Assembly: GCA_007922195.1 (NCBI GenBank)
Contig: ML682038.1
Location: forward strand, 315,208 to 379,207
Source of the DNA: Podocnemis expansa
Taxonomy: Eukaryota; Chordata; Testudines; Podocnemididae
Direction: 5' to 3'
Length of the DNA: 64,000 nt
A program made the position numbers and the translations under genes. How positions within the stretch are numbered: the stretch's first letter is position 1; each line of letters opens with the position of its first letter. The notes beneath the pieces are model-generated. The model had not been told where the DNA came from. It made no database searches and saw only the letters and a list, made by a program, of their open reading frames with translations. Shown here in pieces: positions 44,298 through 54,830 of this stretch.

Positions 44298-45225
44298 TAA
44301 CAACAAGAATTTTTGCTATAAACCTGGGATGTGTCAGCTGGACAGAGAAGGAGTAAGACCTGGGTATGCTGATTGATTGCAGGATAACTGAGTTGGCAGT
44401 ATACCAGTATAATGCAGCCATGGAAAAGATTCATGCAATCCTAGGATGTATCAAGTGAGATATTTTTAATGGAGACTAGGAGACTGTGTTATTGCCATTT
44501 TACAAGGTAGTGGTGAAATGTCATCTGGAATACTGTGTTCAATTGTGATCTCCCATGTTTAAGAAAGATGAATTCAACTTAGACCTCGTGCAAAGAGGAA
44601 TGAGCAGAAGAATGGAAAACCAGTCTTATGAAACAAGACTTAAAGAGCGTGTCTTGTTTAGCTCAACTAAGAGAAGGCTATGGAGAGATATAATTGCTCG
44701 AGGTGCCTGTCTTAGACGGTAACAAATCTAATTGGCTTCAAGACTGAGCTTAATGGATGGGATGGGGCATGCTTACAATGCCATGTAGGTGATTAGTGGC
44801 TGCTAGAAGCAAATATCTCAAATGACCTGTGATGAGGCACTAGATGGGAAAGCTTTGTGTTACCACAGAGAATTCTTTACCATATATCTGGGTGGTGGGA
44901 CTTGTCCACATTCTCAGGGTCAAATTGATTCAGTTAGAAGGAATTTTCTGCTAGGGAAGACTGGCAGGACACCTGGTTGTTTTTTCTTTTTTGCCTGCCT
45001 CTGAAGTATGGGGGACAGATCACTTGCCGGAGTACGCTAGTGAGAATGATGGATCTTCTGTAACCTGCAATCTTTAAAGCATGATTTGAGGACTTCAATA
45101 ACTCAGTCATAGGTTATGGGTCTATTACAGGAGTGGATGGATGGGGTTTTGTGGCCTGCAATGTACAGGAGGTCAGAATAGATGCTCATGATGGCCCTTT
45201 CTGGCCTTAAAGTATATGAATTTCT

Positions 45226-45761
45226 GGTCTGGTTGAACTGCTGTGGTGGATCATGGAGTCTCATTATCACAGTGTATAGTGAGAAATGTAGGCCAGACAG
45301 AGAGCCTGGCCCATAGAGGTGAATGGGTGGTGTGAGCCATCTGAGCTGTAACTTCCATAAAGTACTGAGATAGCTCAGGTGACCACAGTTCATTCCCAAC
45401 CCAAGCTAAAATAGAATGCTTCTTTCTTGTAGAACTTTCTATTCTGCAAAAGAATAAATATTTCACTTTTTATCTCTATTTGTCATGAAAACTACATTCT
45501 GATAACAGCCCTTCCTTACCTCTCAGGGGTGACGTGAGGCAAAATACACTAAAGATTCTGTAGTGCACAGACTGTCTGCTACAGGGAGCCATATAATGTA
45601 TTATAGATAACTAACTAAAGAAGGTGTAAATAGTGAAAAATCAGTCCCAGTATGTAAAATGCAATATAAAAATCATATGCCTATTGGAACAAACAGTCAC
45701 ATATTGTGCCTATGAGGATTACACTAAGTAGGTCATTTTATCTAAGATTTCAGTTCCTCTC
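45226..45761. other. Unique AT-rich DNA
   Basis: Nothing recognised. In particular there is no copy of the DIRS terminal repeat here, which would be expected if the DIRS downstream were 5' complete. Confidence 0.5.
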
Positions 45762-46170
45762 TAAGGCTGTGTTCACACACAGGGGGTTATTTCGATATGG
45801 TTGTTTCGAAACAACTTGTATCGAAATAACACCTTATTTCGAAATAACTTAATTCGAATTAACAGTTTGTTAATTCGAATTAAGGAAAGCAGCTCAAAGC
45901 GAAATAGCAGGTTCAGGCAACAGTTATTTCGAAACAAGTCACTGTTGTTTCGAAACAACATGTTCGCACGGCATTGTTCTAAACAATCATTTCGAAACAA
46001 CGTTGTTTCGTCCCCGCATGGGGTTTAACTTGTTTCAAAACAATGCCGTTGTTTCGAAACAACGGGACCTGTTGTTTCGAAACAACCGTGCGTCGTGTGA
46101 ACAGCCTAAATCTTATTTCGAAACAACCTCTGTTGTTTCGAAATAAGAGGGCTGTGTGAACACAGCCTAA
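45762..46170. mobile_element. TTCGAA-rich Harbinger MITE, family B copy 2 (perfect TSD)
   Basis: TAA flanks both sides (45762-45764, 46168-46170). The ends are GGCTGTGTTCACACAC (45765) and CTGTGTGAACACAGCC (to 46167). It contains at least a dozen TTTCGAAA-centred palindromes and TTAATTCGAATTAA pairs, and matches the copy at 9056-9460 in inverted orientation. 403 bp, non-coding. It ends 6 bp before the DIRS gag start codon. Confidence 0.92.
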
Positions 46171-46176
46171 GAGTCT

Positions 46177-48228
46177 ATGTTCAGAGAGCTACAGATTATG
46201 CTCATGGAAGGCGCGCTCCGCCCGGCATTGGAGCCGACTGCCTCTCCGCGCAGGACGCGTGGGGGACAAACTGGCTCCCAGCCGCCATCCCCAGCCTCCT
46301 CAGCCACAAGTAAAAAGGGGCACAGCTGGTCTCATGTGAAGGAGACTCTGGCTCCCCCCAACAGTTCGGGGCGCAGCAAATATAAGCTGCAGGAAAGCCC
46401 CGCGGCGCAGCGGCTGAAGAAGCCGGCAGTTAGCGCGCCACCGCCGGACCACTCTTCACCGGCGCCGGAGCTAACTGAGAGCACCCCGGCACCGATCGCA
46501 CTGCCCGCGGCTCCGTTGCCGCAGTCTTCTACCGGCACCATGGCCATGGCAGCAACGGCTCCGACCCAGCCGACCACCACAGCACCGGAGCCAGCAATGT
46601 TGTTACCGGTGCCCACAACACTGGCGCCGAGCAGTGCTCTGCAAGCACCGTCTTTCCCCACCCCAACGGCGATCCAGATACCGGTGCCGCTCTATCAGCC
46701 TCCGGCACCGCAACCCGTGCAGCTCTGCATTGTCACTTACCACGATCGGCCGCAGGTGCCTGAGGCAGGCTCCCGACATAGGAGCAGGTCTTCCTCTCCA
46801 CCCAGAAAGAGATCCAGGAAGACGAAACACTGTCTCAGGCAGGATTTTTCTTCTGACTCCTCCTCACGCCTCTCTCCGTTGTATGGCATGCAGTCGTTGG
46901 ACGACGAAGAGCGGTATCGGTCGCCCTCAGATAACCATTCCATTACGAGTTCTATATCAGAGATGGACGACAAAAACACAGGAGTCCCATTACAACAGAC
47001 GGGACCCGATAATCTGCAACCCCAGTCATGCCAGTGGCAACCTAACACCTGGTGCCAGTATCCTCCCTATGGCATGCCGTGGGCTCCTTGGTTTAATTGG
47101 CCAGGCTATCCGCCAACGCAAATGGCCGGGGTACCCTCTCAGGTTCAAAAACCATACCAGGCACAGGGTACTACGCTTCCCACCGCTGGATCATTAGATG
47201 ATCTCTCCACCCAAGCGAGGTCACATGGGGTGGCAAATATGGATGAGACACAGTCCAAGGGGGACGAAGCCAGACAGTTCCAGGATCTTTTCAAGAGAGT
47301 GGCTACAACCTTGAACTTGTCAGAACAGCCTGTTAGTGGTTCCAAGCACAGGTTGTATAGAATCCTTCAGGTGAATACCTCATCCAAAGTCTCAATGCCC
47401 ATGGATGAAGGCATCATGGACCCGGCTATTTCAATATGGGAGACCCCAGCTTCGGTACCTCCCACAAGCAAGAAAATCGATAAGAAATACTTTATTATGC
47501 CTGGTGATAACGAGTTCCTATTCTCCCACCCACAGGCCAATTCATTAGTCATAGACGCTGCAAACCAACGAATGAAACAGACCTATACCAGGGCATCGCC
47601 ACCGGATAAAGAGGATAGAAAGACGGATGTAATGGGCAGAAAGATCTATACATCTGCTACACTCCAACTAAGAATAGCAAATTATGCTGCCCTCTTAGCA
47701 GATTATAATCATGAGAACTATGCCAAGTTGGGAGAGCTTTCCCACATACTTCCGGAAGAAAAAAAGGACTGTTTTAATGCGATTCTTCGGGAGGGCCTCC
47801 TGATATCAAGGGTAGCTCTACAGGCAGCACTGGACGCAGCAGACACGGCGGCACGCACCATTGGCTCAGCAGTGGTGCTCCGTCGATCAGCATGGCTCCA
47901 CGCAGCGGCCCTCCCGAGACAGCTACAGGCCATCATAGAAGATTTGCCTTTCGATAGGGTCAAACTGTTTGGAGAAAAGACAAATGATATAATGCACTCA
48001 TTAAAAGATTCAAGGGCTACTCTTCGCACATTAGGAATTCAACCACCCACGTACAGACCTCGTACCAACAGGTACCAATATAACAGAAACAATAGATTCC
48101 CGTACCAACAACAGCGTAGGAGGTTCGAGTCTTCACGTCCAAGATCCAGACAGCAAAATAGCAGGCGTAGGCAAGCTGCCCAACCAGCACAAAACGTGCA
48201 ACCCCAGTCGAACCGGCAGCATTTTTGA
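46177..48228 (+). CDS. DIRS gag-like protein (683 residues, open)
   Basis: The structural protein expected to package the element RNA. Residues 1-190 are Pro/Ala/Thr-rich and disordered-looking. 195-260 hold Arg/Ser-rich segments (SRSSSPPRKRSRK). A conserved DIRS gag core follows from about 360: FQDLFKRVATTLNL, DKKYFIMPGDNEFLFSHP, the helical AALDAADTAARTIGSAVVLRRSAWLHA, and EDLPFDRVKLFGEKTNDIMHSLKDSRATLRTLG at about 590-625. The tail is basic, Arg/Gln/Asn-rich, a likely nucleic-acid-binding region. The first ATG lies next to the MITE, so the true N-terminus may be lost; an alternative ATG is 7 codons in. It is the only uninterrupted long gene in the window. Confidence 0.88.
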   Translation: MFRELQIMLMEGALRPALEPTASPRRTRGGQTGSQPPSPASSATSKKGHSWSHVKETLAPPNSSGRSKYKLQESPAAQRLKKPAVSAPPPDHSSPAPELTESTPAPIALPAAPLPQSSTGTMAMAATAPTQPTTTAPEPAMLLPVPTTLAPSSALQAPSFPTPTAIQIPVPLYQPPAPQPVQLCIVTYHDRPQVPEAGSRHRSRSSSPPRKRSRKTKHCLRQDFSSDSSSRLSPLYGMQSLDDEERYRSPSDNHSITSSISEMDDKNTGVPLQQTGPDNLQPQSCQWQPNTWCQYPPYGMPWAPWFNWPGYPPTQMAGVPSQVQKPYQAQGTTLPTAGSLDDLSTQARSHGVANMDETQSKGDEARQFQDLFKRVATTLNLSEQPVSGSKHRLYRILQVNTSSKVSMPMDEGIMDPAISIWETPASVPPTSKKIDKKYFIMPGDNEFLFSHPQANSLVIDAANQRMKQTYTRASPPDKEDRKTDVMGRKIYTSATLQLRIANYAALLADYNHENYAKLGELSHILPEEKKDCFNAILREGLLISRVALQAALDAADTAARTIGSAVVLRRSAWLHAAALPRQLQAIIEDLPFDRVKLFGEKTNDIMHSLKDSRATLRTLGIQPPTYRPRTNRYQYNRNNRFPYQQQRRRFESSRPRSRQQNSRRRQAAQPAQNVQPQSNRQHF

Positions 48229-48280
48229 ACATCAGGTCAAGGGTTTGTCTCGCCAACGTATTTCATTGTCCCTCGAATGA

Positions 48281-50206
48281 ATTCAGGCACCCGTACGGTT
48301 TACTGACAAACTAGCACCGTTTATCCACAGTTGGGAGTCCATTACATCAGACAAATGGGTGTTAGAGATTATCGAGTTTGGCTATTTAATACCCTTCATA
48401 GCCACACCCATCCCCAAACCCCCTTCCCCGTCCCTCTTCAGGGACCCCTCTCACGTACAATTTTTGAGGGAGGAAGTGACCACTCTCCTGACCATAGGAG
48501 CGATCCAGGAGGTCCCTGTGCAATATAGGGGCAAGGGATTCTATTCTAGATATTTCTTAATACGCAAAAAAACAGGGGGTTGGAGACCCATCTTGGACCT
48601 CAGAGACCTTAATAAATTTGTCAGGGTGCATAAATTCAAAATGGTAACGCTGTCTAATATCCTTACATCTTTAGAGAGAAACGATTGGCTGGCATCCCTC
48701 GACCTCAAGGATGCATATTTCCATGTTACGATACATCCGGCACACAGGAAATTCCTGCGCTTCATGTTCTTGGACATGCATTACCAGTTCAATGTCCTTC
48801 CCTTCGGCCTATGCACAGCGCCGAGAGTGTTTTCAAAGATTATGGCGGCACCGATAGCATATCTACGTTGACGGGGTGTATCTATTTTTCCCTACCTGGA
48901 CGATTTCCTATTGAGAGCATGCTCCGTTGTCGCAACCCAGGAGGCAGTGAAGCTGACAGAATCTCTATTCCTCTCGCTGGGCCTCACCATCAACTACAGC
49001 AAGTCTCTCATGACTCCAACTCAACAGATTCAGTTCATAGGAGCTCAGATATGTACTCCCATTTGCAGGGCATTTCTCACAGCGGACAGGGTTACAGCCC
49101 TATCGGCCATCATAGACCAAGTCCAAATTTCCCCGTCAGTTTCAGCTCTCATCTGCATGCAGCTTCTTGGGCATATGGCAGCAGCAACTTACCTGGTCCC
49201 CAACTCCAGACTGCACATGAGACACCTGCAGTTGTGGTTCTTGACGGAATTCAAGTTGCACAGACACGCCAAATATCAGCGGCTCTCAGTTCCGCAGGAA
49301 ATCAAAGACTCTCTCACATGGTGGACCTCCCCACGAAACGTGCTCCAGGGTGTCCTGTTCACCCCAGATGTTGCAGACGTCCTCATGTCCATAGACGCCT
49401 CCCTAGCAGGATGGGGCGCTCACCTTGGGCACCTGACAATACAGGGCAGATGGGCCCACCAGGAGGCTACTCTTCATATCAATATCCTCGAGCTGCGAGC
49501 AGTGCGGAACGCCTGTCAACACTTCCTATCGATTATACGTGGCAAGCATGTAAAGATTCAGGCAGACAACATGGCGACCATGTATTATATCAATCGCCAA
49601 GGGGGAGCTCGATCGCGAGCCCTGTGTCTAGAGGCAATGAGGTTATGGCACTGGTGCCTGGCTCACGATATTCGCATTTCAGCTGTGTACCTACCGGGTA
49701 TACTGAACACGGTTGCGGACAACCTAAGCAGAAACTTCCTGGATCCTCACGAGTGGGAAATGAACGACACAGTTCTCACGAGCGTATTCCGTCGTTGGGG
49801 CTATCCGAGCGTGGATTTGTTTGCGACCCAGGTCAACAAGAAGTGTCTGCTGTTTTGTTCAAGAGCGGGTCGCGGTTCCGGATCTCTAGGAGATGCGTTT
49901 CTAATCACGTGGGACCATGGTCTCCTTTACACTTTTCCCCCGATTCCTTTGATCCACAAAGTTCTCCAAAAGGTAAAACGGGACAAAGCAGTCGTGATAT
50001 TGATAGCTCCAGCCTGGCCGAGACAGGTCTGGTACTCTCTACTCATACGCATGTCCAAGGACTCACCTTTTCCCCTGCCACTAATTCCCAGTCTATTAAC
50101 TCAGAACAAAGGCAAGACACATCATACTCATCTCAGCAGGATGTACCTCACGGCATGGTTCCTCGATGGTTCAATGAAAAGGAGGGACAGTGTTCTCACA
50201 GAGTGA
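48281..50206 (+). pseudogene. DIRS reverse transcriptase-RNase H, one in-frame stop
   Basis: Copies the element RNA to DNA and removes the RNA strand. The frame is open from 48281 and reads FTDKLAPFIHSWESITSDKW, LREEVTTLLTIGAIQEV, GWRPILDLRDLNKFV, SLDLKDAYFHVTIHP, QFNVLPFGLCTAPRVFSK, then TGA at 48869-48871. It resumes at once with FPYLDDFLLRA, the catalytic motif. RNase H follows: MSIDASLAGWGAHLG, LELRAVRNA, ADNMATMYYINRQGG, then the DIRS-specific WGYPSVDLFATQVNKK region. The TGA is plausibly a decayed CGA (CpG). No ATG is near the upstream limit, so start by frameshift from gag or by a lost upstream exon is possible. Overlaps the recombinase gene by about 50 bp. Confidence 0.92.
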
Positions 50207-51237
50207 AACAGGTGTTACTAAACAGTCGGAAGCCAGCGACAAGGGCTACCTACCTGCAAAAATGGAACAGATTTCTTACCTGGTGCCAGGCGGGGTCAGT
50301 CGTTCCGCAGTCGGCATCCATTCCAGCGGTACTGAACTATCTCCTCGACCTGAAAGAAAAAGGGTTGTCGATGGCCACTCTGAGGGTACATCTAGCGGCA
50401 CTATCCACATTTCATGAGCCAGTAGATGATCGCTCCTTATTTTCGCATCCTATCATCAAGCGTTTCCTGGTGGGGGTGCAAAATACTTACCCAGATGTCA
50501 GACCTCCTGTTTATCCTTGGGACCTTTCTTTGGTTCTGCGGGCACTTACCAGGCCACCATTTGAGCCCATGGCTACCTGTTAATTGCTGCATCTCTCAAT
50601 GAAGGTGGCTTTCCTGGTGGCAGTAACATCAGCCCGACGAGTGAGCGAACTGGGGGCTCTCATGGCTTGTCCCCCATTTACAATGCTTATGAAAGACAAG
50701 ATCTCTCTTCGGCCCCATCCGAAATTTATGCCAAAGGTTTCTTCTACGTTTCACATTAACCAGACAATTCACCTCCCAGTTTTTTACCCAAAACCTCATG
50801 CTGGCCCAGAGGAGGCAGCGTTACACACTTTAGACATGAAACGGGCAGTCTCATTCTATATCGACAGGACGAAATCATTCCGAAACACTCCTCGCCTATT
50901 TATTTCAACAACGGAAAGATCTAAGGGCAATCCCATATCAAATCAGAGATTGTCCAAATGGATCTCGAGCTGTATCCACCTCGCATATCAGAAACGTGGA
51001 CTTGAACCTCCCAGTGTTATCAGAACTCACTCTACCAGGGCGGTATCTAGCACTACAGCCTTCCTTTGCAACGTCCCCATGTTGGACATATTTAAGGCCG
51101 CCACTTTGGCGTCGGCAGACACTTTCGTGAAACACTATGCCATGGATCAACATGCCTCTATAGACACTGCCGTGGGTCTTGCAGTGCTTAACACCGTAAG
51201 AAGGGACGACTCCGAAGGTCCCGCCTCCAGAGAGTGA
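50155..51237 (+). pseudogene. DIRS tyrosine recombinase, one in-frame stop
   Basis: The recombinase inserts a circular DNA copy of the element. The N-terminal core-binding part reads SRKPATRATYLQKWNRFLTWC, SIPAVLNYLLDLKEKGLSMATLRVHLAALSTFH and YPWDLSLVLRAL. TAA at 50581-50583 follows FEPMATC. The catalytic part continues in the same frame: VAVTSARRVSELGAL (catalytic Arg I), VIRTHSTRAVSSTTAF (His-x-x-Arg) and ADTFVKHYAMD (nucleophile Tyr). All catalytic positions are kept. The chosen ATG at 50155 is the first in frame within the overlap with RNase H; a frameshift start is equally possible. A single change would separate it from an open gene, so inactivation is recent. Confidence 0.92.
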
Positions 51238-51252
51238 CACTGCTACGAAATC

Positions 51253-51621
51253 ACCTATAGTGGAGCAGCGGGGACACTGCTCGAAGAAGAAACAGAGGTT
51301 ACTCACCTTGTGCAGTGGCTGTGCTTCTTCGAGATGCGTGTCCCCGCACTGCTCCACTACCCACCCGCCTCCCCTCTGCTTCGGAGTCTCATCCACTAGG
51401 TACTCCGCGGTAGAGAAGGAACTGACGGGTGGGAGGGGGGAGAGCGCATTCCAAACGGCGGGAAGATAGCAGTGACGTCACCGTGTCAGCGCTCTTCCCC
51501 CCTCGGGCACTCTGCTATCAAAATCTCCGGTGTTAGGTGCGGGCGCAGCCACACACCTATAGTGGAGCAGTGCGGGGACACGCATCTTGAAGAAGCATGG
51601 CCACTGCACAAGGTGAGTAAC
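51253..51621. repeat. DIRS 3' terminal region: three-arm inverted repeat
   Basis: Arm A (51253-51287, CACCTATAGTGGAGCAGCGG…) and arm B (51298-51360) are inverted with respect to each other and form a hairpin right after the recombinase gene. Arm C (about 51559-51621, CTATAGTGGAGCAGTGCGG … GGTGAGTAAC) is a 63-bp near-perfect inverse of arm B, about 200 bp away. In DIRS elements the 3' inverted terminal repeat adjoins an internal complementary region that templates circle formation (family knowledge). A/B probably corresponds to it. Arm C ends in AAGGTGAGTAAC, a splice-donor-like sequence. Confidence 0.8.
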
Positions 51622-52647
51622 CTCCATTTTTACTTCCTAGTTTATGAAGGCACTTAATGAGTGTTTAAGCCCATCTCTGTTCAAGACAGTATTTACAAAC
51701 AGGCTTAAAATTAAGCTTGTGCTTTTTTGATATGAATGCTTTCTTGAATCACTACCTAATTTTGAACCATGTTTCAAAATACCTAAATTGTTTAATTCTC
51801 CTTGAAGTTCTTTATAAAAATCCCCATGTAATATACTTCAGGAACATTTCATGACAGCATAGGAAGCTAACTTTGCATGGAAAAGGTTAGATTTTTCTTT
51901 TGGTTCAAGTCTAGGTTCTAAGTATTAATATTTGTCTATAGCCTTAACCTGAGAGAATAGCCTTAAATTGCCTATTTTGAGTTGTGCTGTAGTTTGAAAT
52001 GTGAGTCATCAGAACATGATGACAGGGAACTCTAGGCTTCAAGGAAAGCATAAATACTATAAGACGGGCTTGAAAGAAATAATATAATAAGAATGAGGTA
52101 TGTTGTATTTCAGGCACTTCCTGTGGTCTCATATAGGGTCACACTATGCCATTAGTCACATTAAATAGTACCAAACTCAATGGGACTATTGCACAGTTAC
52201 TCATTATTCAAACTGGCTGAATAAAAAATTTTAATGAATTGCCCTGTAGGCTAGGATCAATGTTATCTTTAGTTATTGTATGGGGCTGAGCTACCACAGC
52301 AATGAAGTGTGAAGTACTGTAGTTATTATTAATAATGAATTCCTGTAGGAGTATGCTGCTCCTCACCATGTAAACTTTTGCTCCTTGTCCTTAATTTTCT
52401 CAGATGGGGAACATGTGGCAGGGTACAGGCAGAGGTGGTGAACCACCAGCAGCATGACTTCTAAGCAAGTTATATTGCTGGCCATGGAGACAATCAATTT
52501 AACAGCAGGAAGGGGTTACCCCTTTATGAGGTTATCTCCATAATCACTGAGATTGAACCCAGTATTGCTCATGAACTCTTAGCTTCCCATAGATTCCTTA
52601 TCTGGGGTGATGCAGATCTTTATCCAGATATGTAGACCAAGCCATAG
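51622..52647. other. Unique AT-rich DNA
   Basis: No gene or repeat recognised after the DIRS end. Confidence 0.5.
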
Positions 52648-52833
52648 CTCTACAGGGGTGGCCAAACTTATGGAACTCAAGAGTCACACAAGTTGATTAT
52701 GAAACCTTCAAGAGCCACACTGAGGCATATAGCCATATACTTTTACCTACTAAATTGATTTGCTGAGTTCTTCACTTTTTCATTCAAGAACCACATGCGG
52801 CTCCTGAGCCGCAGTTTGGCCACTTCTGCTCTA
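52648..52833. mobile_element. hAT-like MITE, possible 5-bp TSD
   Basis: Ends CAGGGGTGGCCAAACTT (52653) and AGTTTGGCCACTTCTG (to 52828) are inverted. CTCTA adjoins both (52648-52652, 52829-52833); the next three bases do not match, so the duplication is 5 bp or a decayed 8 bp. The interior includes AAGAGTCACAC and AGAACCACATGCGGCTCC, a typical hAT MITE pattern. Confidence 0.78.
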
Positions 52834-53254
52834 GAATGTCCTGAGTTACAAACACTGACTAATCACTTGGATTCAGAACAGACTTTGCACAAGAGGTTCA
52901 CAGGGCCAAGCCCTTCTCTTTAGAAAAAATGAATCTGTAGGAATACATTTCTGGGACTGCCACAGTGTGGAATGGTCTGCTCTGCTTCCTGGAACTGTGA
53001 GTGAGTCAACAGAAAAGGAAGTTGACCCTGAAAAACTGGAAGGAAATCCTTTCTAGCCAGTCTCCACACTGCAGTAAAGGAGCGTGAATCCAGAGCAAAG
53101 AGATTGGCTACAGGACATCTGATTGCAAACTAGCAGGCACAAATCCAAGGTGAAAAAGGAAGCACACACATAAACCTGTTGAGGCCTGAGCATCTACTAC
53201 TTCACAGGCAGAGCCCTGGCACATGTTCCTGTTTGCTCCAGGCTGAAGAAATAG
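52834..53254. other. Spacer
   Basis: Nothing recognised. Confidence 0.5.
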
Positions 53255-54001
53255 GCCTGAGCTAGGGGTTAAAGTATAATAGGGTGGGCCCCAGAATCCT
53301 CCTAAATTTCCAGGCCCCCTTCACACAGGTCCAGGCCTCCTTAACCCACTCCAAATGCCTGCCCCCCCACCCCAGCTACTGCCCCCAGCCCCCATCTCAC
53401 CACTGGTCCCACACACATTTCCAACCCACTGCTGAACCTCCTGTGTCTCCACTGATCCCCCAACCCTTCCCCAACCCTCTGCTGTGCCATACCATCTTCT
53501 CCCACTGCCCCGGGCTGACCCCCTCCACTGCACCGTTTTCCTGCTGGGCTGGCTTGCCTGTCCCCGAACCACACCCCAAAGGGCCCCCTTACTTGGCAGC
53601 CATGTGGAGTGGCCTTGGGCTGAGTCAAGGCTTCCACCCAGAGCCTGCTCTGCCTAAGCATGCTCAGAGGCTCTGAGCATGCTCAGTCAGAGCAAGCTCA
53701 GCGTGGAAGATTTAAAATCTCCCAGCCTCAGGCAGATCCCCGCCCCGCTGGCACATGCCGGAACGGCATTCTGTAGCCTGCTATTTTGAGGGGCTCAGTG
53801 TTTGAGGGGCTCCTAACAATAGAAAACAGAACTAGAATGCTGCATTCTAGGGCCCACTATTTTTAAATGGTTGGCACTGGAATACAGTGTTATGGCCCCA
53901 TTTTCAATTTTTAGGGGACCTGGAATGCTGACCACCTGGAAATAGTGGGCCTGGAATGCCATCCCAATGTGTTTTGGCTTATTTTAACCCCTGGCCTGAG
54001 C
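53255..54001. mobile_element. hAT non-autonomous element, family C copy 2 (perfect TSD)
   Basis: GCCTGAGC flanks the insert exactly (53255-53262, 53994-54001). Ends TAGGGGTTAAAG (53263) and TTTTAACCCCTG (to 53993). The interior matches the copy at 23768-24470 in order: GGGCCCCAGAA, a C-rich half, a GAGCATGCTCAG palindrome near 53660-53690, and CTATTTTTA motifs. 731 bp; no transposase. Confidence 0.92.
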
Positions 54002-54559
54002 CCACCCAAACCTTCATTGTGACCAGTGGAATGGACTCAGAAGGCTCATGTTCCCTGGAGAGACTTTCTTTGACAGGATATTAGGAAAACAAGGAATATG
54101 GGGAGCTAGGCTGGGAACAACTCAGCCCAATGGAAAGTGTAGTTGATAGAGCTTAATAAAGTGCCACCTGTTAGCTGTTACAGAGAGCTTCCCTTTAAGG
54201 GGAGTCAGGGTTCAGTCTTCCATGATGGCCTTATGCAGGCGCCACCTGGGGGTAACTGACTATCCCAGTGGCAGATTAGTAAACAAACACCTCGACCTAA
54301 AAGTTTATGCAACTTTAGTTAGAGAGGAACTCTGAACACAGACAGGAAGCTTCTGTAGAAAAAAGGTCCTGTTATTAAGGATTCTTTCAAACCAAAGCTC
54401 TGGATATCTTTAATATGTGTGAGGTGGTGTCAAGAAATAAATCAGTGGAGACACGACCGTCCAATGGAAAGATGGCTGGCACAAACAGTAAAACATGAGT
54501 ACTCTCACTTAAAGCTGTATTTTACTTAGTCTTAAAGCACTTACATGTGTCTGTAACAA
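54002..54559. other. Spacer, nothing recognised
   Basis: Ordinary non-coding DNA. Confidence 0.5.
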
Positions 54560-54830
54560 GTTAGTAAAACACCACTAACCCACAATAATCACCAAAGTTC
54601 GGTGTGGCTCTCGAATGATGCAGTGGCACACTGATTGGCCCACTTTTCAACTGTTGTTGGTATTCCCAAACTGTGTCAAAGAAGAAATGTTCCCTTACTG
54701 GTTTTTTGAATGTTACCATTCTTGATGTCTGATTTGTTTCCAGAATATTCTTTTGTGCAGAGACAGTCCAGTCTGGCCAATGTATAAAGCAGAGAGGCCT
54801 CTGCACAAAAGAATAAATAGACACAAAGCT
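54560..54830 (-). pseudogene. PLE endonuclease fragment
   Basis: At 54735-54830 the sequence matches the GIY-YIG part of the copy at 22259-22561: TTCTTTTGTGCAGAGAC and the ATTGGCCAGACTGGAC-type stretch that encodes the Gly-Gln-Thr-Gly-Gln segment in that copy. The minus strand here reads HWPDWTVSAQKNILETNQTS in a shifted frame, so the fragment is frameshifted. The GCAGAGAGGCCTCTGC at 54768-54786 is a small perfect palindrome. The rest of the interval is only weakly PLE-like. Confidence 0.6.

Larger units (their letters stand above)
42925..45225 (+). mobile_element. Old CR1/L3-type LINE, heavily decayed
   Basis: Scattered plus-strand pieces follow the CR1 reverse-transcriptase order. DNLHPRILKELAHE is at about 42945. 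VPKGLVLEPILFNIFITDFG, with a stop-riddled neighbourhood, is at 43570. NFCYK-L at about 44310 precedes the C-terminal part with a degenerate LEYC region (44430-44680) and LKERVLFSSTKRRLWRDII. The 3' end is the L3-like CAGGAGGTCAGAATAGATGC … TTTCTGGCCTTAAAGTATATGAA at 45167-45222. It carries a PLE fragment and a solo LTR. Many frame breaks mark it as much older than the CR1 at 13891. Confidence 0.8.
46171..51621 (+). mobile_element. DIRS-type tyrosine-recombinase retrotransposon, 5' end missing
   Basis: DIRS elements carry gag, a reverse transcriptase-RNase H and a tyrosine recombinase in place of an integrase. They have inverted termini rather than LTRs and integrate without target duplication (family knowledge). 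All three genes are here in order on one strand, followed by inverted-repeat terminal DNA (51253-51621). The matching 5' terminal repeat is absent: the MITE at 45765-46167 directly precedes gag. Only two stop codons were found in 5 kb, so this is a young insertion. Its GC content is well above the flanks. Confidence 0.93.

Noticed and set aside
45790..46140. Regularly recurring GTTTCGAAACAAC units considered as a CRISPR-like or satellite array
   Set aside because: Spacing is irregular, the units are inverted as well as direct, and they lie within a TIR/TSD-bounded MITE in a eukaryotic genome.
48685..50154. Long second open frame overlapping the DIRS reverse transcriptase
   Set aside because: Only its last part (from about 50155) is the recombinase. 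Upstream it is the shadow of the RT-RNase H frame, which has all the conserved motifs.
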